A stretch of DNA of 64,000 nt from Adenophora triphylla var. japonica (taxonomy: Eukaryota; Streptophyta; Magnoliopsida; Asterales; Campanulaceae): positions 42,452-106,451 of the forward strand of contig JAFEMH010006977.1 of the NCBI GenBank assembly GCA_022495995.1. The letters run 5' to 3'. The number at the start of each line of letters is the position of its first letter. Positions within the stretch are counted from its first letter, which is position 1. The position numbers and the translations under genes are program-made. Positions 21,606 to 32,065 of the stretch are shown one piece after another. The notes under the pieces were generated by a model. It was not told where the DNA came from. It saw only the letters and a program-made list of their open reading frames with translations, and ran no database searches.

Positions 21606-22004
21606 TTTTCTTAATTTAAAAAAAAAGTGTTTTTTATAAAACCAATTCTTATTTAAATGCTTGGACCAAGTTGGGGATGTTTTAAATATTTTTATTTATT
21701 TATTTCAAATTGCATACTAGTTATAAGTTTTACCAATTATTGCAATGTGATTTCACCATTAATTTTTTTTTTTAATTCTTTTTCCTCACATTAACATTTC
21801 GTTGCAATCTAAAATTCATTAAAAAGTAAACTTTCGTTAAGATTCAGGTCACGTGCTTAGCACATGATTTTAGAGGGACAAAAATGACATTTAGCATGAA
21901 ATCTTAACCCCCGTTAAAAAAATTGTCTCCCAAACCTAACGAAAAAAAAATCATTAAAAATGATACAATATTTTTTTGCTTTTAATTTGTATCAACTATC
22001 CCCA
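21606..22004. other. AT-rich, possible decayed foldback
   Basis: AT-rich non-coding sequence. CTTTCGTTAAGATTCAGG near 21829 and AAATCTTAACCCCCGTTA near 21900 pair imperfectly around CACGTGCTTAGCACATG, so a decayed MITE is possible but not certain. Confidence 0.35.
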
Positions 22005-22132
22005 CCATCAACACCCACCACCATCTTGCCACCGCCTTCATTAGCCCCCACCACCACAACCAACTTCACCCTACCCACCACTATCTTGCCACCGCCTTCA
22101 TTAGCCCCCACCACCACAACCAGCTTCCCCCT
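22005..22132 (+). repeat. Two-copy ~60-bp tandem repeat, proline/threonine-coding by chance
   Basis: ATCTTGCCACCGCCTTCATT followed by AGCCCCCACCACCACAACCA occurs twice in tandem. The + frame over it (21960-22145) is only a product of the repeat. Confidence 0.75.
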
Positions 22133-22282
22133 GTTTTTGTTTTAAGGGCCAACTATTATTTAAACATCCGATAAATTGAATATCAATTGCGAAAAATTAA
22201 GAGATAAATTTATTAGTTTTTATACTCAATTTTGAATAAACGACTCAGTTTTAAATTTAAACATGAAATTGAGTAGAGTGCG

Positions 22283-22726
22283 TCTGGGGAGAAACGCGTT
22301 TCTCCATCGCGTATGGAGAAACGGGGCTTATTATGTCGCGCGACGTAAGTAGCCAGTTTCTGGATATCCTTTACAAAGCTTCTGGATATCCAGAAGCTTT
22401 GAAATGGATATCCAGAAGCTTTGTAAAGGATATACAGAACCCAAGTATTTTTTCTGGATATCCTTTACAAAGCTTCTGGATATCCAGAACATTGAATATG
22501 GATATCCAGAAGCTTTGTAAAGGATATCCAGAAAAAATATTTGGTTTCTGGATATCCTTTCCAAAGCTTCTGGCTATCCTTTTCAAAGCTTCTGGATATC
22601 CTTTCCAAAGCTTCTGGATATCCAGAAGCTGATGAAGTGATATCCAGTTTTTGTGGCTAGGTATGTCGCACGACATAACAAGCCCCGTTTCTCCATAAGC
22701 GACGGAGAAACGCGTTTCTCCCCAGA
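22283..22726. mobile_element. Multi-palindromic foldback element, 73-bp terminal inverted repeats
   Basis: The left end (22283-22355) and right end (22654-22726) are inverted copies, about 90% alike, each starting TCTGGGGAGAAACGCGTTTC. Each end contains its own 18-bp palindrome GGAGAAACGCGTTTCTCC and a second one around TGTCGCGCGACG. The interior is a series of TTCTGGATATCCAGAA palindromes joined by CTTTACAAAGC/GCTTTGTAAAG steps, with about ten GGATATCC sites. AATTGAGTA lies 7 bp outside each end (22267-22275 and 22734-22742), a possible 9-bp target duplication, though similar words recur nearby. The long frames on both strands are mirror images created by the symmetry. No known family comes to mind. 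Confidence 0.8.
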
Positions 22727-22742
22727 TTTTGTGAATTGAGTA

Positions 22743-23305
22743 TCATTATGATAATTTGATTTCTCAACTATTTAAAGATAATATAACATCACACAACTGT
22801 GAAATCATTCAACCGTTAAATCAAATTATCTATGTTATTTTTAAGATTACGTGACAACAAATTCATCATTACAATTAAATAATCGAGAAATTGAGTTACC
22901 AATTGTGAAAAATTGAGAATGAGTTTATCATCGCAAATGAAAAATGAATGTATCAATTTTTTATATTCAATTAAACAAATAAGAAATGAACGTGTCAGAT
23001 TTTTACAAGAGAAAAAAAGTAAACTTTAATTATAAATTTTGAATCATATAAGTGTAATTATTTAATTCGTATTATCGATATAATTAAAAAGGTGGTTTCG
23101 GAAAAAATTCCCGATTTTTAGATTTGAAATATTTCATTTTAACAACTATCCATTTATTATTCTCTATTTGCATCTCACATTTGAGATCTTATAAGGGGTT
23201 CTTCCCATAATTAGGCCAAAGGTTTTGTCTTTGTGGACAGAGGTTAGTTGGTGAAATGATATTCCTATTTTTCTTGTCACTACGAAGATATTTCGAGCAA
23301 TAATT
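22743..23305. other. AT-rich, no gene seen
   Basis: Repeated words AATTGAG and ACAACTGTGAAATCA are scattered here but no ordered array or reading frame is apparent. Confidence 0.4.
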
Positions 23306-23530
23306 TTACACAATTGTGTAATTATACAACTGTAAAATCAATTGAGATATAATTTTACAAGTGAAAAAATTACACAACTGTGAAATCACACAATTATGTA
23401 ATCATACAACTGTGAAGTTACACAACTGTGAAATCAATTGAGAAATGATTTAACATGTGAAAAATAAAAAAAAATGATACAACTGTGAAATCACACAAGT
23501 ATGAAATTACACAACTGTGAAAAATAGAGT
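23306..23530. repeat. Short-period array of ACACAACTGTGAAATC
   Basis: ACAACTGTGAAATCA or close variants occur about ten times at 14-30 bp spacing, mixed with ACACAATTGTGTAAT palindromes. It is AT-rich and non-coding. Confidence 0.75.
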
Positions 23531-24110
23531 GATATGGGCAAAATAGTCCAGGAACTTATTAGCGAGATTTTAAAATATCAGTCCTTAAAGGTAGTATTCA
23601 TTTTGCTAAATGACTATTCGTCAAAGCCTCATTATAAATTTTCATAAAAATAAATAATTTATCATTATATATTAATTAAAATTCAACTCACTTAATCAAT
23701 AGCAACATTTATTCTATTCTGAGAGTATCCAGTAAAACAAATGGTTAAAAGATTGATGGTTCACATTAATTTAACACTGTGAAATCTCACTCAATAATAT
23801 TCAATTCATCTTGTTATTTCATCTAAAGGTGACAATTTTTTTTTATTTTTTTTTTTAAAGAAAGGGTGGCAATCTCTCGTTATGTGTTGAATGAGTTTTA
23901 TGGGGAATTGAATAGTTAAAATATGAGGAAAACGAGTTTTTTCTAGTAATTAGAAAAAATGTATTATTAAATGCATGGTGTTATTTTATTAAATAAGAGA
24001 AATATCGTGCGCTGTGATATTTTTTGTATATATGTGAAATTTCATGTGCGCTGAAAATCAAAAACCACACAACTGACAGTCAAAAACACTAATATTGGCG
24101 CTAAAATACA
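23531..24110. other. AT-rich intergenic, nothing recognised
   Basis: No frame, repeat array or transposon end could be supported here. Confidence 0.4.
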
Positions 24111-24440
24111 CTACAAGTCGATATCAATTAACAAGCACATTTGAACAAGGTCATGGCTAAGTTCATGACCAACAAACCTTCTGAATATCAATCTCAAAGT
24201 CTTATGAATATGAATTAACAAGCACATTTGAATAATGTCATAATTTTGGTCAAGATCATTGCCAACAAATCTTCTTGATATCAGCATTAAAAGGTTTCTT
24301 GATACTAATAGCAAAGACTTATTTATATGAATTAACAAACACATTTAAACAAGATTATGGCCAACAAACCTTATGTTTATCAATCTCATAGGTTTTCGGA
24401 TATCAATTTCAAAGGCTTCTGAATATTAATTAACAACACA
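24111..24440. repeat. Degenerate ~100-bp tandem repeat
   Basis: ATTAACAAGCACATTTGAA recurs at about 24126 and 24213, with variants near 24331 and 24429. Each is followed by GGTCATGGC- and CCAACAAACCTT-like words. The minus frame over it is a repeat artefact. Confidence 0.65.
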
Positions 24441-24530
24441 CTAAAAAACATATGAGCTGTCAGAACAAAATATTTGCACTGTTACAATCGGTTTGATTGA
24501 TAAAGATCGTCAGTTTTTGTGTTTAAGAAC

Positions 24531-24753
24531 TAAAGATGCACCTAATATTCTACATGATATTCTACAAGATATTCTCAATCTCCCATTATTCCCTTGATTG
24601 TGTAATATATTAATCACGTAGAATTAGCAACACATGTGCTAATTATTAGGACTAAAGTTTAGGATTAGATTATTCCTTTTAGTGTATATAATGCTTTGTA
24701 ACTCATTGTTTATTGATCATGAGAATGAGAAATATAAATATTTTCTCTCTTTA
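24531..24753 (+). repeat. Copia-1 5' LTR
   Basis: 223 bp, TAAAGATGCACC to TCTCTCTTTA. It differs from the 3' LTR at two positions by eye (AGCAACAC against AGCAGCAC, and AATGCTTTG against AATGATTTG). Confidence 0.93.
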
Positions 24754-24765
24754 TGGTATCAAAGC
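24754..24765 (+). other. Copia-1 primer-binding site
   Basis: TGGTATCAAAGC directly abuts the 5' LTR. It matches the initiator-Met tRNA type site (TGGTATCAGAGC) with one change. Confidence 0.85.
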
Positions 24766-24801
24766 ACATTCTAAAGCATAATTCCTGTCATTTCCATTGC
24801 A

Positions 24802-26561
24802 ATGGCAGAAGATTCAACAACCCAACAACCTACCGTGGTTGCTGTAAATAATCAAAGCAGCACCATTGATACAAAATCTCCCTATTATCTACACCCTTTA
24901 GATCATCCTGGCCTAGTTTTCGTCACGCAGCCATTGAGTGAAACTGGAGATGATTACTTTGCGTGGAGAAGTAATTTCCTCAACGCACTCCAGTCAAAAA
25001 AATAAACAAGGCTTCATAGACGGAACAATATCAAAGCCTGATGATAAATCAGAATACTACCAGCCGTGGTTACAATGCAATGCCATTGTTAAATCATGGC
25101 TTATCAATTCAGTTTCCAAAGATTTGCAAGCCGGAATAACCCATGTCGATACTGCGAAAGAGATATGGGCTGATTTCGAAGAAAGATTTACTCAGGGAAT
25201 TGCTCCCAGGGTTTATGAACTCAAACGTACCATCGCATTATTGCAGCAAGAAAAGGCAGCAGTCTCCATGTACTATGGTAAACTGAAAGGGGTGTGGAAC
25301 AAATTGCAGAATCTACGACCGATTCCCATCTACACTTGCGGGGCTGCAAAGAAGATGCAAGAAATGAGGGAAGAAGAAAAGGTATTTGACTTTCTTATGG
25401 GACTTGATGATGCCCATAAGACTGTCCGTTCGCAGATCTTAAGCTGTGAACCATTGCCCGCACTTGGAAAAGCATATGCAGTGGTGGCTCAGGATGAGAA
25501 GCAGAGGAAGGTCGCAGCTGCTCGAACACCAGTCATGGAGGCTACGACTTTGATGGCCAAGACACCTGTAATGCGTGACAGGATGGATCGACGCAATGAT
25601 CAAGGAAATGAGAGGCGTGAAGTGCGGCCTCACTGCACACATTGTAATCGCAGGAACCATACAAAAGATAATTGTTTTGAATTGAACGGATATCCGCCAG
25701 GATGGAGGAACTCGAAGAACCGAGGTGCAGAATCACAGCGATCTCAGGGTGGAACATCAGCAACACCAACCTTTGTGGCCGCTGCAGACACCAAAACAAA
25801 TCAGATGGGTCATGGACAACTCCTCACAGCAAGCCAAATACAACAAATCATGGAGATTTTGGGACAACGATCTGAAGCTCCACATGCTCCCAGCGCCAAC
25901 GTTGCAGCACAAAACTTCTCTGGTATGGGTGAATGTTGGATAATCGATACAGGAGCCACGGATTATATTGCTTGCAATATTGATTCCTTGACTGATATTT
26001 GTCCAAATCCTAATGTACCTCCGGTCCAAATACCCAATGGAGACAACGTACCTGTTCATGCTTTGGGTCGTATACAACTTGGCGAAAACTTAAGTCTTGA
26101 AAAAGTCTTGGGTGTACCAGGCTTTTGTTTTAATTTATTGTCAGTAAGTAAATTAACTCGTGATCATAATTGTGTTCTGACTTTTGGACCTGATTTTTGT
26201 GTGATACAGGACTTACCCTCGAGGAAGCCGATTGGAGTGGGTAGGATGCGAAACGGACTTTACTACTTGGAACCAATGGAGGCAAGAACAACACTGTTAG
26301 CAAAAGTTGATGATACAACAGATTTATGGCACAAAAGATTGGGACATCTTCCTTTTAACCGCTTATCTTGTGTACCGAACTTATCTCTTAAATGTTATAA
26401 ATCATTTTTTTGTGATGCATGTTGTCGGGCAAAACAAACTCGATTACCTTTTCCAGTTCATACTTCTAAATCCACACATAGTTTTGAATTGGTACATTGT
26501 GACATATGGGGTCCGTATCAAACTCCATCTATCTCCGGAGCCCACTATTTTCTTACCATTG
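24802..26561 (+). pseudogene. Copia-1 gag, protease and integrase N-part
   Basis: The frame starts MAEDSTTQQPTVV and runs to LQSKK, then shifts by one at an A7 run (24996-25002) and continues as GFIDGTISKPDD. Gag carries a CCHC knuckle (C-T-H-C, then H-T-K-D-N-C, near 25635). The protease has WIIDTGA near 25945. The pre-integrase motif LWHKRLGH (about 26322) and HCDIWGPY with the first catalytic Asp of integrase follow. The frame is cut at HYFLTIV by the nested element at 26562. One extra A is enough to explain the first frameshift, so a sequencing error is possible there. Confidence 0.9.
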
Positions 26562-28426
26562 TATAAGTGCTCCAATTTGAGCTTGTTAGTATTTTCGTTA
26601 GAAAATTAACGAAAGTTATAACATTCCTAACAATTCCTAACATTCCTAACATTTCTAACCAAGTAAGGGTAGATTAGGGATTGCCAAAAAAAGATAAACC
26701 ATGGAAAGGAATCAAAAAAGCAAAAGAAATTGGAAAAATCCGAATTGGGCAAGTTGAAAAACATAAACTGCTGGAATTTTGAATTTTATTCTTCCTGTCC
26801 AAAGCCTGGAGCTGCATTTAATGAACAGTGCACGTTTACAATCCCATCCGCGCGGACATGTTTGTCAATTTCAGAGGGCTATAAATTGAACCCTCCTCTC
26901 TCAGTTTACACAACACATTTTACTCACAGAAGCTGTATTCTGGCGAAAATAGAGAGAAAACAGTGGGAATCCTTAGATTGCCACCATTTTCTCTTGAACC
27001 TTTCCCAAATTCACTTCAAACATTCTCAAATCACTCTTAAACACACCAAGCTCAAGCTTAAAACACTACTCAAGAGGAAGATTAGGGAGAAAACATAGAG
27101 GACTTAAGTGTTATCTACTTGTTTTCTCTTTGATCAACTCTATCATCAAACCCTAAACACATTCAAGCCTTGAATCCACTCAAACACAAATCCAAACACC
27201 AAATCTTGATACTCCTCAAGTCAAACACCAAATCTTGATACTCCTCAAGTCAAATTCCAAGCCTAGGAAGATAGGGTGTCACCATTGGTAAAGCCCTCCT
27301 TCTTTAAACCCTAAAACTCCCCTTCAACTTCTTGTTCATCTTGTTCTTCTTACTTTGATCTACTTTATGTCAAGTTTAACTTAAGTTTTGACCCAAGATG
27401 GTCATCTTGAAGTTCATCTTCATGAATGACCATCTCAAATGGTCCACATTTTTAAATCTCTAGTTGATTTTTCTCTTTAATTTCATCTTTACAAAATTCC
27501 CCTTCCCAAGCAAATGAAGTGCTTAAGTCCTAATGTACCCCAAGGATGATTTGATTAAGTAGATCACCACTAAAATGTCTAGTGACTACTAATCAAAACC
27601 TAGGGAAATGGGGAGAAGCATGGATGCCAAACCCCCTTTAAAATCATGTTTTCCTTCTTGAGAAGTTGCTGTCCAGTAGCAATTTTCTAAGACCCCAGTC
27701 CATGGTTTAGTTTTTTGGACACAGATAAACTTGGAATTTGATGTTGACTACAAAATACTTTTTGTATCCAACATCCATAGCTTTCCATACATATTTTTAC
27801 TTTATTTTTTGCGTGAGTTAAACTCCATTTTTCAAATTTTCTTTTGAAGGACAGATCCTCAGTCTCTGGAAGTCCAGATCTCATATCTGAGATTTTCAGA
27901 AGGTTTTGAGTCCTCAAATCTTCTCCAAAATGGAAAATTCTTTCACAGAAATCTTATTTAAGGTGTCTGGAACAACTTTCATTCTCTGAGTTTTCTCAGA
28001 TTATGAAGTTTTGAAGCCCTTAAATCTATTTCAAAATCAAGTGTCCACTGCCTTTTTCATTCAGCAGAAGTGGTTTCCACTTTCCAACTTCCAAAAATCT
28101 TTTGAGTACCAAAACTCAACCCAAAAATCACACCAAAAATCATGGGATCTGTCCAAAGTCTAATAAAGAATTCCCAATTTTTACTTCCCTCAGTTTCAAC
28201 TTATTTTGGCCAAAGTAACACACACACACATACACACATAACAAATGGTTTTTAGCTTGGAAGACTCGTTTTACGAGGCATTCCGGGTGCACACTAACGT
28301 CCTTCCCGGTATGTAACGTGACCTCCGAACCCAAATCTCTAATCTCGGGCATTTTTCAAAGTTTTGGCCCTTAAAACAAAAATGGCGTGGCGACTCCGTT
28401 TGATTTCAAAAATCGGGTACATCACA
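26562..28426 (+). repeat. Nested element 5' LTR
   Basis: 1865 bp, ending TACATCACA. A TATA-like TATAAATT at 26880-26887 follows a GC-rich CCATCCGCGCGGACATG and probably starts the genomic RNA near 26910. Compared with the 3' LTR it shows several C-to-T changes in the first 350 bp, as expected from decay of methylated cytosines, plus small indels. Confidence 0.9.
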
Positions 28427-28427
28427 G

Positions 28428-28445
28428 TGGCGACTCCGCTGGGGA
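28428..28445 (+). other. Nested element primer-binding site
   Basis: TGGCGACTCCGCTGGGGA lies one base after the LTR end. It is the Arg-tRNA-type site typical of Ogre and related Tat elements. Confidence 0.85.
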
Positions 28446-29905
28446 AAAATAAGCTTTTTCTAAAAAAAAATGATATTTGGTATATTGGTGGAAACCATTA
28501 AACTTCCCGTTATCGCCTCCTAACACGAGTCGGGGATAAATTGTGGTTTAACAATCCCACGTACCGGTATCATTGTTTTCAAAAAAAAAAGAAAAGCTTT
28601 TTAGGGTCAAGCTTCCGTCCCGGCATTTAAAAAATCATTTGTTGTGTGTGTTGATTTTTGCACGTTTTCGTGTTGTTTTGGCCGCCTCGAAAAAAGTCAA
28701 AATGTTGACTGTCGGTATCATGTCCCTAACTGTCGGAATTCTTGTGCTTATGTGCTTATGTGTTCATTAAATTTCAAAAAAAAAAAATTTCAAAAAAAAA
28801 AGGATTTTTCAAAAAGAAAATTTTCAAAAAAAATCATGCATCATTCTTTTTAAGACACATAAATTTTTTTTTCTATTTTACTCAGAAAAAGAAGATAGAC
28901 TGCTTGCACACTACGCGCACGTGACCGTACACTGCACACTACGTCCCTAACCCGGGGAAATCCTTGTCGCGGCCCGTTTGGTCTTATTACGCCTCTCGGT
29001 GCAAGCACAGGACTACCCAAACATCCCATGGAGCCTCGTGTCGACCATGCACTTGTCCGTGACACACTTTGTCCGAGACCCGGTTGGTTTTTAGTCTGGT
29101 CTGTGTCATGCCCTGTCTGTGTATAGACCTTTCCTTTCAAGCCTTTGTCGACATACCGACTCAATATCTTTCGGGGACCCTAATCAGTCGAAGTTCTGCC
29201 GGTTTTCCATCGCAGACTTTGACCAAGATATTGACCGGCGCCTTGACTTCGGCTCGATCGGCACAAATTATACACGACTCCCGGATTTGACACTGAGTCA
29301 TCAAGGATTAATGATCATTCCATGCCTAATTACGGCCTAATTGACGACAAGTCAAGATCAATCGTGGACATTTATCAGTCCAAACCATGCCGACTTTTCG
29401 TCGAGCCCTCGGACATGATCTTGACTTTGATGTCAGCTTCGTCCGTAATTTACATCGAATGCTCGTTAAGTCTCGATTACCCGCCAGACTTTTAGGATCG
29501 TTTTTCTTTCGGTCGGTGGGACCCGCTTGCCCTATAGGACCCTCGCCCGGGACTGTCCACCCTGGGAGGTCGAAATACAGGTGGAATACGAGGAGCTTAT
29601 AGACGTAGTGACGGGGCCCACTGATCCAGGATCCAGAGTAGTTTGCGAAAAAGAAGAGCAATCTTTTCCAACCGATTAGGTTAATAAAACATGTTTTAAG
29701 TAAACAAGAACAAATAACTGCATGTTGCATGAGCCCAAACCCAAACACTTACTCTCCTTCAATTCCCAGACGTCTGAACCCTCGTACCTTTTCCCCCGCA
29801 GCTCCTCACAAAGGTTGGTTCCGGACACCGGGTCACCGCTTGATCAGTTGGGAAGAGTCAAGCGCATCATCAGCTTCGCCGTTTGTTCCGACTCCGGGTT
29901 TCAGA
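28446..29905 (+). other. Leader region of the nested element
   Basis: Non-coding leader between the primer-binding site and gag, moderately GC-rich, with A-rich patches near 28775-28840. The short frames here on both strands show no domain. Confidence 0.55.
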
Positions 29906-32065
29906 ATGTCTGCATCAGCCGGTAATGATGGGGATAACATCACGCCGCCTCCCGGACCCTACGCAGACAGGCATGGAATCCGGTTAGCGTAACAGATGAG
30001 AGTGCGACAGGAAGCACAGCTGAACAGCCTTATGGAGGCTATCAAAAGCCATGGATTGGCCGCCAGTCTCAACCCAGATGGCACCTTCACTGTGGAAGAA
30101 GAGGAAGACCTCAATCCCGCTCTTGGTCAACCCGACTACTCCAGAATGCCACCACCGGCCTCCCACGGTACTACCACCAGAGCCCATGCCTCTCGACCTC
30201 CGGGTCACCGGCTCCCCAACCGCAGACCACCGGATCCACGCAGCTCGACAGACGAGCCAGCTCGCAATGCCTCAGCTGGGACAAAGTCGCACGAAATGCC
30301 TTCCCATGGATGGGGATACCCTGAATGCCACAGCAAATTGGGATCCCGCCTCGCCGGGACCAATCAATCCGGACTTTCGCAGCAACGGTTTGGAATGCCA
30401 CCACAGCTTGGTTCGGGGCAGCCAGGAGCCCCTCCTCAGAATGATGCTAGCTCAGCTGCTCCTCACACAGCTTCCGCAAACCCATTTCTCACTCAGGGTT
30501 CAATGGGTTACCAAGCCCCCATCCCAGTTTCATCAGAATCTCCAGGACCACAGTATCCTCTCGGTTATGCATCCTCGCCACAACCAGCCATGCAATTCAA
30601 AAACCAGGGACAGCAGCCCGCGCTTAAGCCTACTTATGGGCCTCACTCCGGAAATCCAAGCCATCTGGCTACCTCAGATCTGCCTCCGTCTTCTCTAACG
30701 ATTGGAATCCAACATCAAGTCGCTGGGTTCTATCCCTTTGCCCAAGCTCCTACCTACATTCCCCGAGGTAATTTGGGCCAAGGACAGGTTTTCACCTATG
30801 CCCCGGAGTATGGTATCCCTTCCACTAGTGTGCCGCCAGTGGTAACTCCTCATTCTTGCTCAGTCACTGGATTGAATGCCATGGTTCCACCACAAGATCC
30901 TCATCTGGCCTGGTTCATGGAACAACATAAGGAAATGAAAGCGCAGATTGCTGAATTGACCGCTAAGAAGTCTGCCTTCCGGCCTACGGACCCGGACTCC
31001 ATTGTGCCCCTGCCCCACAAATTCGTGATGCCTAACCTAGATCTGTTTGATGGAAGTGCGTGCCCTAAAACTCACTTGGACACCTACACTTTGGCAATGA
31101 AAGCTAAGGGATGCACAAACCAGCAGTTGGCTGACTACTTTAGTCTCTCTTTGAAGTCAGGGGCTTTGAAATGGTTTTTCCGATTGCAGCCTGAAGCTAG
31201 GGCTACTTGGGAACAGATTACCAGTACTTTCACGGATAAGTATAAAGCCAACTTGGAATGGGAAACAAACAGAGTTGACTCGCAGACAACGGTGCAATAC
31301 CTGACGAGAATATTGGGGATTTCTATAAAAGGTGGAACCCAAGCTTAGTGAAATGGCCATTCCTCCCTCCGACGAGGAGCAGCTAGACATCTTTCACCAT
31401 GCTTGAAGCCGCATTTGAGAGCTTCCCTCAGCTCACTTCCCTACGCCGACTTGCGTGCAATGGTTAATTCCGGGCTAAGTTCGAAAAGGCTTACAATCAG
31501 CAGCCCGACCGCCGCACCCGCTACAGATACCGAGTTTCTTCCACCTCCAACACAGCTCCCGCCCAACCAAAAGGTAAAGAAGTGATTAGCTATGCGGACA
31601 GATCAGAATAATGCCACTTCCTTTGTTCCCAAGAAACCCGATGCATCCGCATCCCACCCAAGACTTGAGAAACTTTGGGATGCCTTTGAGTGATATCTTC
31701 AGAGGTTTGGTGAGAGAAGGTTTGCTCCGGCCTTTGGAAAATTATCGCCCTAGAAACCCCAATGCTCCTTTGGATACCTCCAAGCATTGTGCCTTTCATC
31801 GCGCACTACGGGCACCGACATGATTGCGTCCCCCGAAGAAGGCAATCCAAAGTTTGATTGAACAAGGGAGGTTAGAAGTGCCCGAAGGGCCCAATACTAT
31901 CGCAACCCATTCCCTAGAAACAACAACCCGAATGTCAACATGGTCGAGTTTGGTGATTCAAGACTTGTGGGCATAATGGAATTTGACTCACCCCTTTGTA
32001 AGGTCGGTGGACCGACCATCGCAGATGATGAAAATGGTTGGATTAAGCAAGAGATTGCCAAATAA
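29906..32065 (+). pseudogene. Degenerate gag of the nested Tat/Ogre-type element
   Basis: The frame begins MSASAGNDGDN, meets TAA at 29990-29992 and continues in the same frame from MRVRQEAQLNSLME to about 31310. It has a Pro/Gln/Ser-rich N-half and then the gag core (PNLDLFDGSACPKTHLDTY, SLKSGALKWFF). After DSQTT the frame is lost. Pieces resume in other frames, such as LPYADLRAMVNSGL (about 31440) and PRNPNAPLDTSKHCAFH (about 31755). These are typical of the C-part of Ogre-like gag. At least three breaks exclude a working protein. The gag core would pack the RNA into particles. Confidence 0.8.

Noticed and set aside
22331..22676. Three overlapping frames of 77-101 codons on both strands with similar repeated peptides
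   Set aside because: The region is an inverted repeat of palindromes, so the same peptide words arise on both strands by symmetry. No start context or domain supports a gene.
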